64,000 bases of DNA from Nostoc sp. UHCC 0870 (GTDB lineage: Bacteria; Cyanobacteriota; Cyanobacteriia; Cyanobacteriales; Nostocaceae), in contig NZ_CP091913.1 of the NCBI RefSeq assembly GCF_022063185.1, positions 2,481,501-2,545,500 on the forward strand, written 5' to 3'. Under the pieces are notes generated by a model. It was given only the letters and a program-made list of their open reading frames with translations. It did not search any database and had not been told where the DNA came from. Below, piece by piece: positions 44,679-54,092 of the stretch (position 1 is its first letter; each line of letters opens with the position of its first letter). A program made the translations under genes and the position numbers.

Positions 44679-44960
44679 TCATCCTCTTTCAATTTTCCAG
44701 GTTCTCCCCTTCTGACAAGCATTACAAGCAGCCGTTTTAGGTTCAAAATCAATACAACCAATAGCCTGATCAGAACAAGCTCTAGTTGGATTAACAGTAC
44801 ATTTCAGACGGTAGTCATTAGTGAAATACTCACAATTATGACAAGGCACTTGATGTAACTTCCACAAAAAACTTATCCCTGTTTGGAGAGTTGTCCAAAT
44901 ACTCCAAAGCAATAAAATCATGATTGCCCAAGCGGATAAGGCACAAATAATTGTAGTCAT
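44679..44960 (-). CDS. Hypothetical Cys-rich single-span protein
   Basis: 93 residues. One N-terminal membrane span (about 4-30) precedes a short loop and a cysteine-rich part: CHNCEYFTNDYRLKCTVNP, RACSDQAIGCIDFEP and ACNACQKG, eight cysteines in CxxC-type and spaced pairs. This suggests a metal- or disulfide-containing domain on one side of the membrane. Not recognised as a named family. It is the last gene before the terminator of the antenna cluster, but reads on the same strand as a separate unit. Confidence 0.6.
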   Translation of the reverse strand: MTTIICALSAWAIMILLLWSIWTTLQTGISFLWKLHQVPCHNCEYFTNDYRLKCTVNPTRACSDQAIGCIDFEPKTAACNACQKGRTWKIERG

Positions 44961-44992
44961 TCCGATTGATACTCCACTGTAAATTTTAAGAA

Positions 44993-45028
44993 ATTGCCTA
45001 CAGTTAACTGCTTTTAACCGCAGGCAAT
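44993..45028 (-). terminator. Hairpin at end of antenna-protein cluster
   Basis: On the minus strand ATTGCCTGCGGTTA pairs with TAACTGTAGGCAAT (14 bp, two G-U), followed by TTCTT. It lies 22 bases past the stop of the gene at 45051 and fits the 3' end of the CP43-like transcript. Confidence 0.7.
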
Positions 45029-45050
45029 AAGGAACTTGAGATGAGTGATA

Positions 45051-46016
45051 TTAGAAGGAAATATTACGCGCCCTCCAGGCGTGCCAAACATAACCTAAGA
45101 ATGCTAATATCCCTAGAAAAAATTGAATGTTTGCCATACCTAAACGTTCTGTACCGTAAAGTTCAGGTGGAAAAACAGTAGTGTTATATCCTACAAAACT
45201 CGCAGAAATCCAAGCCATCAAAGCTAAACCAAGCAAGCTGTAAGACAGAATTTCTTCACCATTTTCTATTGGTAAAATTCGTCTGACCCAAGCAAAGGGT
45301 TGTACGATAATATGCCATACACCCCCCACAATTAGAATGCAACCAATCCAAATATGACCACCGATGACATCTTCTAGATTGTCAACACTGGCTATTCCTA
45401 AAGGAGTCCAGTGGTTATCTTTAAACCCAACTAAGTAGCTAAAAATTGTCATTGGGTTGAGAGTGGGCGTAGTTATCAGGCGCACATCTCCTAAATGAGT
45501 GTCATAAATGCCGCCGAAAAACATAGCTTTTAGCACTAGTAAGAATGCACCTAAACCCAGAATAATTAGGTGATGTCCTAAAATTAAACTCAATTGTTTA
45601 GGGTCATTCCATTCATAGTGAAATTTAGCTACTCTACCACCGGCATTATATAAAATTGCCGGAGCGCGAAAAACATGAAATAACCCACCTGCACCCAACA
45701 CAGCAGATGCAACTAAATGCAAAACACCAATAACAAAATAGGGATAAGTATCAACTACTTGACCACCTGCACCGACACCCCAACCTAAATTTGCTAAGTG
45801 CGGTAATAAAATCAAGCTCTGTTGATAAATTGGTACATCAGGAACAAAGCGAATAACTTCTGATATGGTAGTTGTCCCTACCCAAAACATAATCAAGCCT
45901 GCATGGGCAATATGTGCGCCTAATAATTGGCCTGACAAATCAGTTAAACGAGCATTACCAACCAACCAAGGTAATTCTGTATTGGCTGCAAAAGTTCTAT
46001 CAGTAGAAATTGCCAC
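45051..46016 (-). CDS. CP43-like chlorophyll-binding antenna protein (Pcb/IsiA family), divergent
   Basis: 321 residues, six membrane spans as in CP43 and IsiA, with ligand-type histidines in [56 protein letters not shown] and YVWHAWRA. It is shorter at the C-terminus than the other copies. It lacks the large lumenal loop of CP43, as Pcb/IsiA proteins do. It is the most divergent of the four antenna genes in this cluster. Likely a thylakoid protein binding chlorophyll a around a photosystem under stress. It lies 182 bases downstream of the gene at 46198, with an array between. Confidence 0.88.
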   Translation of the reverse strand: MAISTDRTFAANTELPWLVGNARLTDLSGQLLGAHIAHAGLIMFWVGTTTISEVIRFVPDVPIYQQSLILLPHLANLGWGVGAGGQVVDTYPYFVIGVLHLVASAVLGAGGLFHVFRAPAILYNAGGRVAKFHYEWNDPKQLSLILGHHLIILGLGAFLLVLKAMFFGGIYDTHLGDVRLITTPTLNPMTIFSYLVGFKDNHWTPLGIASVDNLEDVIGGHIWIGCILIVGGVWHIIVQPFAWVRRILPIENGEEILSYSLLGLALMAWISASFVGYNTTVFPPELYGTERLGMANIQFFLGILAFLGYVWHAWRARNISF

Positions 46017-46094
46017 AGTTATACAATTTGAGATTTTAGATTTTCAAGTCAGCCCCAAGGAAAGGCTATGTAATACGAAGTCTCTCTAGAAAAG

Positions 46095-46205
46095 TGCTGA
46101 GTTAGCGAATCAGATAGTGGGCAATACCAACTCAGCACTCATTACTCAGCACTCATTACTCAACACTCAGCACTCAACACTCAGCACTCAGCACTCATTA
46201 CTCAG
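46095..46205. repeat. CACTCAG/CATTACT heptamer array
   Basis: Mixed CACTCAG, CACTCAT and TACTCAG units. The last copies overlap the stop codon and final codons of the antenna gene at 46198. Confidence 0.8.
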
Positions 46206-47232
46206 CACTGCTAATCGTATTTAATGACCTTTCGATTTGTCTAAAGTCAACACCAATGGCTCGTAGCGCGTGCCAGAGATGACCTTGGAGGAAGAAGAAA
46301 GCTAAGAAGAAGTGGGCATTAGCTAACCATGCTCTAGCACTGTAGCCGCCATTAGCTAACTTGACTGTATCGGCAAAATAGGGAGTTACACCTAATTTGA
46401 GTTCTAAGGGCGCACCATAGAATTCCACGGGATAAGCTAAGGTATTGACCGCACAGAAATAAGCTGCAACAAACCCAGCTAAGGCAATACCACCCAAAGA
46501 GTAGGAAAGAATCGCTTCACCTGAAAAGATTAAGAGCTTTTTCGCCCAAGGTAAAGGCTCTTTGACGATGTGCCAAATACCGCCACCAATCAGGATTAAA
46601 CCCACATAGATATGACCACCAATCAAATCCTCTAGATTGTTAACAGTGGCAAAGTGAGTTTGATAGCCATAGATAACAAAGGGGTTGAGGGTAGGGTTTG
46701 TGACTAGTCTGACATCGTGAATTGTCGAGTCGTATAGTCCTCCCCAAAACATAGCTTTTCCTACTAGCAATAAGGCAGCTATGCCTAGAAAAAGGAGGTG
46801 ATGCCCTAAAATTAAACCTAGCTGTTTGGAATCATCCCATTCAAAGTGAAATTTACGAGCAAAACCAGCACTGTTTTTTAAGTTGCGTGGCCCTTTAAAG
46901 GTATGAAAGAGCGCACCTGCTCCGAGGACGGCAGAAGAGATTAAATGTAAAGCTCCAATCACGAAGTAAGGGTAAGTATCTACTACTTGACCACCTGCAC
47001 CGACACCAAAACCTAAAGTAGCTAAATGGGGTAACAAGATTAGTCCTTGGTCGCCCATCGGGATATCAGGGTTGTAGCGAGAGATTTCAAACCATGTAAA
47101 TGCACCTGCCCAAAGAGTTGTCAGTGCGGCTTGTGCTACGTGTGCGCCGATAAATAAGCCAGAGAGGTCGGCGAAGCGGGCATTACCAACCCACCAATCA
47201 AATTTGACGTTGGGATTATCGTATGTCTGCAT
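46198..47232 (-). CDS. CP43-like chlorophyll-binding protein (IsiA paralogue)
   Basis: 344 residues, normal length for IsiA. Six spans carry conserved histidines ([81 protein letters not shown] and [16 protein letters not shown]). Its C-terminus SSAE and stop codon are written by the adjacent CACTCAG array. It is part of the cluster but 437 bases downstream of the IsiC-like gene, so it may have its own promoter. Family knowledge suggests iron-limitation induction; regulation of this copy is not shown by the sequence. Confidence 0.92.
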   Translation of the reverse strand: MQTYDNPNVKFDWWVGNARFADLSGLFIGAHVAQAALTTLWAGAFTWFEISRYNPDIPMGDQGLILLPHLATLGFGVGAGGQVVDTYPYFVIGALHLISSAVLGAGALFHTFKGPRNLKNSAGFARKFHFEWDDSKQLGLILGHHLLFLGIAALLLVGKAMFWGGLYDSTIHDVRLVTNPTLNPFVIYGYQTHFATVNNLEDLIGGHIYVGLILIGGGIWHIVKEPLPWAKKLLIFSGEAILSYSLGGIALAGFVAAYFCAVNTLAYPVEFYGAPLELKLGVTPYFADTVKLANGGYSARAWLANAHFFLAFFFLQGHLWHALRAIGVDFRQIERSLNTISSAE

Positions 47233-47669
47233 TGGTTAGCTCGTTTATATTTGTTGATAGAAATACTCAAGTAATGGCTCATTAACTTCAACGGGTAAAA
47301 GTTGTGAACAAAAGCCAATAGTTCAAATAATTGAAGTTAACTTGCCAACATTGGTGATTACAAATCTACTCTATTGAAAATAATTCTTAATTACACCTAC
47401 TTTTAACAAAACTTAATAATTATAAATAAGGATGAATTTTGCAGCAAAAAATAGACGACGATAACTAATTTTGTCGCTGTTAAAAAGTTACATAAAAATT
47501 AACCACCTTTGGGGGTTTAAGTAAAGAGCCTCTATAGGCAGCGCGTTTTATGTGGGGGTCTAAATCCCTGGACGCTTGCGGACTCGCTACCGCTACGCTA
47601 ATACAAAACGTAATTGCGAATTGCGAATTGGTTTAATAGGGGTGTAGATGCGCCCCTAAAAAATACTTG
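47233..47669. other. Intergenic stretch with repeats
   Basis: The AT-rich right-of-start region of the gene at 46198 (47233-47460) is probably its promoter. Further on are small repeats: GGGGGTTTAAGTAAAGAGCC at 47511, a GCTACCGCTACGCTAA block, and AATTGCGAATTGCGAATTGG. No gene. Confidence 0.5.
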
Positions 47670-48422
47670 TTAATTTGTCGAATTTTGGTGAACTAATTGA
47701 GCTTTGGGTATTGATTTTAGATGATATGGTTGCCAAAAGCTCAACAGTTCCTCGCCGACTTGTTGAGGATAGAAGTAGTGAAAAAAATGATGCCCTTTGG
47801 GACACTCCCAGAGATTATCTTCAGCCTTAAACCCTTTCAACCAGTCTTTTAATACTTGTGAATTTACAATGGGATCATTCTTGCTACCACATACCATCAT
47901 CGGCATAGAAACCCCACCTTTAGGTAACTTAGTCAACTTAAAAAGAGAATGTAATAGGGGAGATTGTTCTAAATCTCTATCTAAGACTGCCATTAACTTT
48001 TTAGTAGTATTATGTGGTTGCTCACCAAAGAGATGACGAACACTACTAGCTAACACCTGCTCACGACTCATACTAAATGCTTGTCTTTGCAGATAATAGT
48101 GGACGTGCCAAGTATTTGCAGGTTGAGAGGCCACAGCCAATAGAGATAGCGATCGCACTTTTTCAGGATACCACCGCGCCAAAGTTAAAGCGATCGCACC
48201 ACCCGCACCATGACCAGCTAAATGCACCGGCTGAGAATACTGTGATAAATATTCCTCTAGCAAACCCACAGCCTCATCTATCGAGCCACCTTCATCCTTA
48301 CCATGACGATATTCCCACTGAGCTACATTCACATATTGCGATATATATTGGAGCAATGGTTTATCAAAACGCTGTAATACAGAACTAGAACTGATCCAAA
48401 GAACATCAATATCATCAGACAT
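47670..48422 (-). CDS. IsiC-like alpha/beta hydrolase homologue without nucleophile Ser
   Basis: 250 residues with an alpha/beta hydrolase fold. The nucleophile elbow reads LAGHGAGGAIALTLA, so Gly72 stands where the catalytic Ser should be. The acid site (CGSKNDPIV) and the late His (KGHHFFHYF) remain. The first part is SDDIDVLWISSSSVLQRFDK. Such a gene follows isiA/isiB in some cyanobacteria under the name isiC. With the Ser missing, a non-hydrolytic or altered role is likely. It lies 175 bases downstream of isiB on the same strand. A solitary repeat fragment is in the spacer. Confidence 0.82.
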   Translation of the reverse strand: MSDDIDVLWISSSSVLQRFDKPLLQYISQYVNVAQWEYRHGKDEGGSIDEAVGLLEEYLSQYSQPVHLAGHGAGGAIALTLARWYPEKVRSLSLLAVASQPANTWHVHYYLQRQAFSMSREQVLASSVRHLFGEQPHNTTKKLMAVLDRDLEQSPLLHSLFKLTKLPKGGVSMPMMVCGSKNDPIVNSQVLKDWLKGFKAEDNLWECPKGHHFFHYFYPQQVGEELLSFWQPYHLKSIPKAQLVHQNSTN

Positions 48423-48498
48423 AAAAACTCTAAAACCTCAGAAATTAAGCAGATTTAAAAACCACAAATACATACAGATTGCTTTCAAACTTAGCGTT

Positions 48499-48531
48499 CC
48501 TCCGCGTAAACCTCAGCGACACTTTGCGTTT
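48499..48531. repeat. Solitary end-repeat of the GxxExxY unit type
   Basis: CCTCCGCGTAAACCTCAGCG followed by a CTTTGCGTTT block closely resembles the inverted repeat at 31565-31608 (reverse complement: CCTCTGCGTAAACCTCCGCG, CCCCTTTGCGTT). It has no gene beside it. It lies between isiB and the IsiC-like gene. Confidence 0.55.
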
Positions 48532-48597
48532 AAAAACAAAATTATCTGTGTGTATCTGTGGTTAATCATCAGGTACAAAAAACGTTAATGGCTCAAA

Positions 48598-49107
48598 CTA
48601 CAAACCAAACTCTCTTTTCAACTGAGACACCCAAGCCTTTATCCGTTCATCGGTCAAATCAGATTGATTATCCTCATCAATAGCCAAGCCGACAAACTTG
48701 CCATTTCTTAAAGCCTTAGAATCGTTAAAATCATACCCCTCAGTAGGCCAATAGCCGACAGTTTTACCACCGCGTTGGGAAATCTTTTCTTCCAGAATGC
48801 CAATTGCATCTTGAAAATTATCTGCATAGCCCATCTGGTCGCCAGTACCAAAATAGGCAACCATCTTACCATTAAAATCTATGTCATCTAGTTCTGGAAA
48901 AAAGCCTTCCCAATCACTTTGGAGTTCACCAATATTCCAAGTAGGACAGCCAACAATCACATATTGATACTCCTCAAAATCAGCAGCTTCCGCTTGGGAC
49001 ATATCATGTAATGTCACACCATCACCAAACTCATCCCGAATAATTTCTGCTACAGATTCAGTTTTACCAGTTTGAGTACCGTAGAATAAACCAATTTTTT
49101 TCGACAT
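48598..49107 (-). CDS. isiB: Flavodoxin
   Basis: 169-residue long-chain flavodoxin; its FMN carries electrons from photosystem I to FNR in place of ferredoxin when iron is scarce. The phosphate-binding loop is FYGTQTGKTES (8-18), the FMN-stacking segments are CPTWNIGELQSDW and GTGDQMGYADNF, and the long-chain insertion and DEDNQSDLTDERI end are present. It starts nine bases after the isiA-psaL stop, so it is in one operon with isiA, as isiAB elsewhere. The ATG at 49107 is a clear start. It is functionally paired with the petF ferredoxin at 25185. Confidence 0.97.
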   Translation of the reverse strand: MSKKIGLFYGTQTGKTESVAEIIRDEFGDGVTLHDMSQAEAADFEEYQYVIVGCPTWNIGELQSDWEGFFPELDDIDFNGKMVAYFGTGDQMGYADNFQDAIGILEEKISQRGGKTVGYWPTEGYDFNDSKALRNGKFVGLAIDEDNQSDLTDERIKAWVSQLKREFGL

Positions 49108-49116
49108 TTTTACACC

Positions 49117-50556
49117 TTATATTGAGAAAAACAAACTGCTATTGGTTAATAGCAAATAAGCAAACAATGCTCCGCCACAACTTCCTACAGTCCAGCCAGC
49201 ATTGAACTCGCTCCAAGACTTAGCTGTTTTCAGATTCTCTGGTAGCTCCCCTTGCGGAGATTGGCCTTTTTTGAACCATGCACCGCCATAAAGCCACAGA
49301 CAAACCGATAAAATCAGCAACAGAGCAAAAGTTGCAAGTAGTCCGGCTGGGTTTGCCAACTCTGTATTCCGCAAGGGGCCTAATTTCACGAAGGGGCCGA
49401 GTAGGAAGTAACCATGAGCCATCCCAATTTCTAACCCTCGTGAAAAAGCGGACAAACCTGGACGGTAAATAGGAAGACCACCCAACAACTTCAGCGTCAA
49501 ATCAGAAGTATTGATTGGGGTTTGGAGATTCCCTAGTTCTGGTGCATCCAGATAATTGACTACGCCCTCCTGAAAATTCAATCCAGCCGCTAGGACACGC
49601 ACTCTTACAGCGTGCCATATATGTCCAGAGAGCAACACAATTGCCAAAGCAAAATGACTAGTTGCTAACCAAGTCCGAACTGAAATCACTCCTGAAGCAG
49701 TAACACTCAATCCCAAAGGGCCATAAAACTCTGTGGGATAAACGGTATCGTTGACTGTCACAAAATATGCTGCCAACAAACCCATGTATGCCAAAACAGC
49801 GAGACTGTAAGATAAGTAAGCCTCACCTGACCAAAACAGTACATTTTTCGCCCAAACAAAAGGTTGGGTGAAGATATGCCAAAATCCGCCGCCAATACAG
49901 AGGATACCTACCCAGATATGACCGCCTACAACATCTTCTAAGTTATTGACGGCGGCCATTCCCTGATTACCAAATGCACCAAAGAGATAGCCAAATATCC
50001 GCCCAGGATTCAGTGTTGGTTCTGTAATTACTCTGACAGATGCTACTGTCGGATCATAAAGACCACCCCAAAATAAGGCTTTTGCTACCAACAACCAAGC
50101 ACCTAAACCTAACAACAATAGGTGAATGCCAATGATAGTGGTCATTTTGTCTTCATCTTCCCAGTCGTAGCCAAAGAAACCAGGAAAGTTTTTATTGTCC
50201 GCCAATACTTCCGGCCCTAGAAGGGCATGATAAATGCCACCAGCACCAAGTACGGCTGAACTGATCAAATGTAATACACCAATCACAAAATAGGGATAGG
50301 GATCAATAATTTGTCCACCATCACCAACACCAAATCCTAGAGTCGCTAAATGAGGTAGTAAGATTAACCCTTGTTCGTATATGGGTCGGGAAGAGTCGTA
50401 TTTGGTGATTTCAAATAGGGTCATAGCCCCAGCCCAAAGCACAATTAACCCAGCATGGGCAATATGCGCTCCCAACAGCCGACCCGACAGATTAATAAAC
50501 CTGGCGTTACCTGCCCACCATCCATATTGTTGGGGGGTGATTGTTGCCGTAGTCAT
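49117..50556 (-). CDS. IsiA-PsaL fusion protein
   Basis: 479 residues. The first ~330 are an IsiA/CP43-like antenna with six spans and the usual chlorophyll-ligand histidines ([35 protein letters not shown]). The C-terminal ~145 (from about 335) are a PsaL-like domain: [52 protein letters not shown], then [21 protein letters not shown]. PsaL is the photosystem I subunit that forms the trimer core, so the fusion could anchor an IsiA domain directly in or beside photosystem I. The start is two bases after the isiA stop. Confidence 0.96.
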   Translation of the reverse strand: MTTATITPQQYGWWAGNARFINLSGRLLGAHIAHAGLIVLWAGAMTLFEITKYDSSRPIYEQGLILLPHLATLGFGVGDGGQIIDPYPYFVIGVLHLISSAVLGAGGIYHALLGPEVLADNKNFPGFFGYDWEDEDKMTTIIGIHLLLLGLGAWLLVAKALFWGGLYDPTVASVRVITEPTLNPGRIFGYLFGAFGNQGMAAVNNLEDVVGGHIWVGILCIGGGFWHIFTQPFVWAKNVLFWSGEAYLSYSLAVLAYMGLLAAYFVTVNDTVYPTEFYGPLGLSVTASGVISVRTWLATSHFALAIVLLSGHIWHAVRVRVLAAGLNFQEGVVNYLDAPELGNLQTPINTSDLTLKLLGGLPIYRPGLSAFSRGLEIGMAHGYFLLGPFVKLGPLRNTELANPAGLLATFALLLILSVCLWLYGGAWFKKGQSPQGELPENLKTAKSWSEFNAGWTVGSCGGALFAYLLLTNSSLFFSI

Positions 50557-50558
50557 AG

Positions 50559-51587
50559 TTAAATTACCTCCCCACGAGTTGGGCGTAAAACTTTCCCGGC
50601 GCGGAAATCAAAACCCGCAGCTCGTAAAGCGTGCCAGAGATGCCCTTGCAAGAAGAAAAAGCCTAGCCAAAAGTGAGCATTTGCTAGCCAAACACGAGAG
50701 GATAATAAGTCTCCATCTTGGAAGTAGGGGAAGCGGTCAAACCCAATACTCAAAGCTGGCCCAAAAAACTCTACAGGGTAAGCCAGAGTATTAATAGAAA
50801 CAAAATAAGCCGCTATCAAACTCATGAAGCTTAATGCTCCCAAGCTGTAAGAAAGGTATGCTTCTCCTGACCAGACAAAGAGGCTTTTTACAAACGCTGA
50901 AGGCTCAGTTGTCATGTGCCAGATACCCCCTGCTATGCAAAGAATACTCACCCAAATATGGCCGCCTACTAAGTCTTCTAGATTATTGACTCCGGCAATC
51001 CAATACTTGTTACCACCAACTAAATAACTAAAAATAGCTGCAAAGTTCCAAGTAGGATGAGAAATAACTCGCACTTCCCCAATATTAGAATCGTATAAAC
51101 CACCGAAGAAGACAGCTTTGGCAACCAGTAAGCCAGCACCTAGACCTAATAAAACTAGGTGAATACCTAAGATAGTCGTCATTTTATTGGCATCTTGCCA
51201 ACGGTAGCTAAAGAAAGCAAATCGCTCTTCTAAGATGGCGGGGCCGCGTAGAGCATGAAATATCCCTCCCAAACCGAGGAAGGCAGAGCTAATCAAGTGC
51301 AGTACCCCAATGACAAAGTAGGGATAAGTATCTATCACTTGACCCCCACTACCCACACCCAAACCCAGGGTTGCTAAGTGGGGTAACAGAATTAAGCCTT
51401 GCTCATACATTGGTTGCGAGGTTTGAAAACGAGCGAGTTCAAACAAGGTGGTTGCACCTGCCCACAGTACAATTAAACCCGCATGAGCAACATGAGCGCC
51501 TAACAGTCGCCCTGAAAGATTCGTTAGCCGGGCGTTCCCTGACCACCAGGGAATCGACTCCGGGGTTTGCACAGCCATGCTCGTCAT
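50559..51587 (-). CDS. isiA: Iron-stress chlorophyll-binding protein IsiA
   Basis: 342 residues, six spans, with the full set of CP43-like histidine ligands and the [22 protein letters not shown]-terminal pattern. IsiA forms antenna rings around photosystem I and may dissipate energy under iron limitation. First gene of the run isiA, isiA-psaL (2-bp gap), isiB (9 bp), all on the minus strand. The ATG at 51587 has AGGAAA nearby; Met4 is an alternative. A candidate Fur-type site lies about 50 bases upstream (51636-51658). Confidence 0.95.
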   Translation of the reverse strand: MTSMAVQTPESIPWWSGNARLTNLSGRLLGAHVAHAGLIVLWAGATTLFELARFQTSQPMYEQGLILLPHLATLGLGVGSGGQVIDTYPYFVIGVLHLISSAFLGLGGIFHALRGPAILEERFAFFSYRWQDANKMTTILGIHLVLLGLGAGLLVAKAVFFGGLYDSNIGEVRVISHPTWNFAAIFSYLVGGNKYWIAGVNNLEDLVGGHIWVSILCIAGGIWHMTTEPSAFVKSLFVWSGEAYLSYSLGALSFMSLIAAYFVSINTLAYPVEFFGPALSIGFDRFPYFQDGDLLSSRVWLANAHFWLGFFFLQGHLWHALRAAGFDFRAGKVLRPTRGEVI

Positions 51588-51635
51588 GTTGTCATTTCCT
51601 GGAATTGTTGGAAATATTTGTGATCTTTCTCCAGC

Positions 51636-51691
51636 TTATTGAGATAGTTATTCAATAAGTGTTGGAAACATCCTACCAGATTTATTGAGAT
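51636..51691 (-). promoter_or_regulatory. Candidate Fur-type operator and isiA promoter region
   Basis: TTATTGA (51636-51642) and TCAATAA (51652-51658) form a perfect inverted repeat with a nine-base spacer. A further TTATTGAGATA begins at 51682, a direct repeat of the first. Such AT-rich symmetrical sites are where Fur binds upstream of isiA in other cyanobacteria. Assignment is by position and symmetry only. The rest of 51588-52072 holds no gene except the diverged repeat at 51943-52001. Confidence 0.45.
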
Positions 51692-52072
51692 AAATTTTCA
51701 CTTATTTATAATTAATTTTTGTAAAAGCCAAAGTTAGATCATGGCTAATGCCGATATTAAGGGTTTTTTAGCGATATTATAGAGAATAAATTTTGTATCT
51801 ATGGCTAGCTGACTATAAAATAGCTTATAATTATTGCTATTAAGATTAAGTTAAAGTAGCAGTTCTGATGGCATACTTGTACTACCAAGCGTAAATAAAG
51901 CTACCATTTCAAATCAACAGCATACTTACGATATATTTATTTTGACTTTTGCCGTTATCTGGGAAAGCTAACGCGAAACCTAAACACCTAACCCCCTTCC
52001 CGACATATCCGCCAACGGCGACTTTATAAATTATGACCGTAGTCAAATGTCTAGCCACTAACAAGCGTACCC

Positions 52073-52273
52073 ATGAACAAAACAACGGAGAACGGATTCA
52101 GTTCTGGTATGAGTTATGAAGATTGGTTTAACTTAGGAAAATCTGATGCTTGGGCTGGAAAACCCAAAGTCCCACCAGAACAAAATTCTCAAGCTGCTAG
52201 TATGTACGACCTAGGTTACAGCGAGGGAGAAATTACACATCCGCCAACTCAAACAAGAAAAATAAACCAGTAA
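52073..52273 (+). CDS. Small conserved-looking hypothetical protein
   Basis: 66 residues, hydrophilic: GMSYEDWFNLGKSDAWAGKP and SMYDLGYSEGEITHPP, with two repeat-like blocks (LGKSDAWAGKP, LGYSEGE). No signal or membrane segment. Not recognised. The ATG at 52073 follows GCGTACCC without a strong ribosome site. It lies alone between isiA and a 1-kb gene-free stretch. Coding status is plausible from composition. Confidence 0.5.
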   Translation: MNKTTENGFSSGMSYEDWFNLGKSDAWAGKPKVPPEQNSQAASMYDLGYSEGEITHPPTQTRKINQ

Positions 52274-52812
52274 GCAGAAATCATTAATCGCTAAACCACA
52301 AGGTTAGCAAGAGAAAATCTCAAACCTCTTCCTTCTTTGCTGTCCCCTGCTTAGGAATTTGCTTTACTTTTCAAAACTTAAAAATCAGTGAGCGATGACT
52401 CAAAAGATATCAGAAAAATCTCATATGTTTCGTTAGCCCTTGAATCCAGATAGATGAAAGCTTTAATCGGAATTATCAGGAGCAAAATAAGTAAAGTTTA
52501 GTTGCATTAACTACCACACTAATCTATAAGTGCTAATTTATTAATAGAAGCTACAAAGCTTCCCTGGCAGATTTAACAGCTAGATTCTAATTAGTATAAG
52601 AGGTAAAAAACGCTGTTTAATCTCATATCTGTCTCGTTAAAAACCGACAACACCCAACGCGAACGTTAATATTTCCTCAAATTCCGAAAATGAGGGCAAT
52701 GTAACTGCTTTTTATTACTTAGTTTGAAGTGATAAATCTGATTACATCCCTAGCTAAAATGACCCAGGAGAGGAAATAGTTATAACTAGTAGAAGGTTGG
52801 GTGTTGTTGTTA

Positions 52813-52909
52813 TAATTCGTAATTCGTAATTCGTAATTCGTAATTCGTAATTCGTAATTCGTAATTCGTAATGGGCTAACGCCCCGCTCCGCTAACGTAA
52901 TTCGTAATT
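52813..52909. repeat. TAATTCG heptamer array with 26-bp mini-insert
   Basis: About eight TAATTCG units, then TGGGCTAACGCCCCGCTCCG with CTAACG (52872-52897), then the array resumes. The same mini-insert ends the CAATTCG array at 62700-62725. Confidence 0.85.
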
Positions 52910-52910
52910 A

Positions 52911-53053
52911 AGAGGCTGTTTGAAAAGTTTTGTCAGGTATCATTTGTCATTCTGAGTGGAGCTTTGCGGAAGGAAGAATCCGCGTTTTCACCGTTATACT
53001 GGGATGCTTCCTTCGTCAGCATGACATAAAAGGGGACTTTTCAAACAACCTCT
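52911..53053. mobile_element. MITE with TTTGAAAAGT termini, copy 2
   Basis: 143 bp with 18-bp terminal repeats AGAGGCTGTTTGAAAAGT and (reverse complement) AGAGGTTGTTTGAAAAGT, 17/18 identical. Interior blocks are shared with the copy at 24348-24503. It lies directly after the TAATTCG array. Confidence 0.85.
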
Positions 53054-53321
53054 AAGAAATTAACAATAAGTAAGTGGGTAAGGAATATTTAATATATATA
53101 TGAAGAAATATAAACTGTCCGTAGTAGGCTAACGCACCTAAGATTGTTGGCGGTGCGTTGCGCTGTGCTACAACACACCCTACACTTAATTTTTCCTTAT
53201 TTTTAGAGTTAGCTTTTCTTGAGGGAAGTGAGAAGAATAGAGAGAATTTTTTTGACAGATGCTCGACACCGTGTAAAATTATACGCAATGAAATAAACAT
53301 AGACATTTAAGATAGCGTTTT

Positions 53322-54092
53322 ATGTCCATTATTGCGCTCAGAGCATGGTATATCCAGGATTATGAGCCGATTTCAGAACTGGAAAAACGTCCACCAGACA
53401 TTCGCCTCAGTAAAAAAAGCCTACTGAGATCGGCGTTGCGTGCAGATTTTTTAGAAGATAGTGACGAAGTTAAACAATCTACTTGGTTTAACCGCTATCT
53501 AGAGGGAGAAAACATAGAATTTTATGTTGAAGGTAGTGGTGGCTATTGTGTCGCTAACATTGACTTGATTAGCCATGAAATTTATTTCACCAAACAGACG
53601 CTATTAGCGCAGTTAGAACCAACGATTTTTTTCTCCTATCAAATTGAGTATGCCGCAGCTAGTGATGCGCTCAAAGAGGGATTGCGGAAAAGTTTAGAAA
53701 CTTTAAATTTGCGATCGCGCCTCCCCCTGACACTAGTAGAATCATATCGCCCTAGGAATGCACCAATCCGGCTCAACCGCACAGTAATGCGAAAAATCCG
53801 CAGAAGTTTGTTATTTATTGCCGACACTACACCAATTGCTAGCATGGATGGTGAAGAAACTCAGCAATTAATTCCTAGTTCTAATGTGTGTGTAGAAGTT
53901 GGCTATGCGATTCAAAGCAAGCGTTCTGAACAAATCTTGCTAGCACAGATGCAACGATCAGATATGGAAGGACAATTTCCTTTTGATTTACCTACCCAGC
54001 AAATTGTACAATTTCAAGATATTGACGAACTGAATACAATCCTTACCAAGTCAATTGAAACTCAACTGGCAAGATTTAAGTTGTTTTTTTGA
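53322..54092 (+). CDS. Protein with TIR/deoxyribosyltransferase-like C-terminal region
   Basis: 256 residues, not recognised as a named protein. The N-terminal ~90 residues are unique (RAWYIQDYEPISELEKRPPD). The C-terminal half has LLFIADTTPIASM, then LIPSSNVCVEVGYAIQSKRSEQILLAQM, then PFDLPTQQIVQFQDIDEL. That order (S/P-N-V-x-x-E-x-G-Y, ILL, PFD) resembles the TIR-like or nucleoside 2-deoxyribosyltransferase fold, with Glu as the candidate catalytic residue. It overlaps the convergent PhnD-like gene by 17 bases. Activity is inferred from motif order only. Confidence 0.55.
   Translation: MSIIALRAWYIQDYEPISELEKRPPDIRLSKKSLLRSALRADFLEDSDEVKQSTWFNRYLEGENIEFYVEGSGGYCVANIDLISHEIYFTKQTLLAQLEPTIFFSYQIEYAAASDALKEGLRKSLETLNLRSRLPLTLVESYRPRNAPIRLNRTVMRKIRRSLLFIADTTPIASMDGEETQQLIPSSNVCVEVGYAIQSKRSEQILLAQMQRSDMEGQFPFDLPTQQIVQFQDIDELNTILTKSIETQLARFKLFF

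Larger units (their letters stand above)
52274..53321. other. 1-kb gene-free stretch with repeats and MITE
   Basis: No convincing gene. It contains ACAACACCCAAC (52647-52658) and its exact inverted copy GTTGGGTGTTGT (52796-52807) around a 161-bp interval. A TAATTCG array with a mini-insert (52813-52909), a MITE (52911-53053) and a GGTGCGTTGCGC-type repeat (around 53120-53180) follow. Confidence 0.55.
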
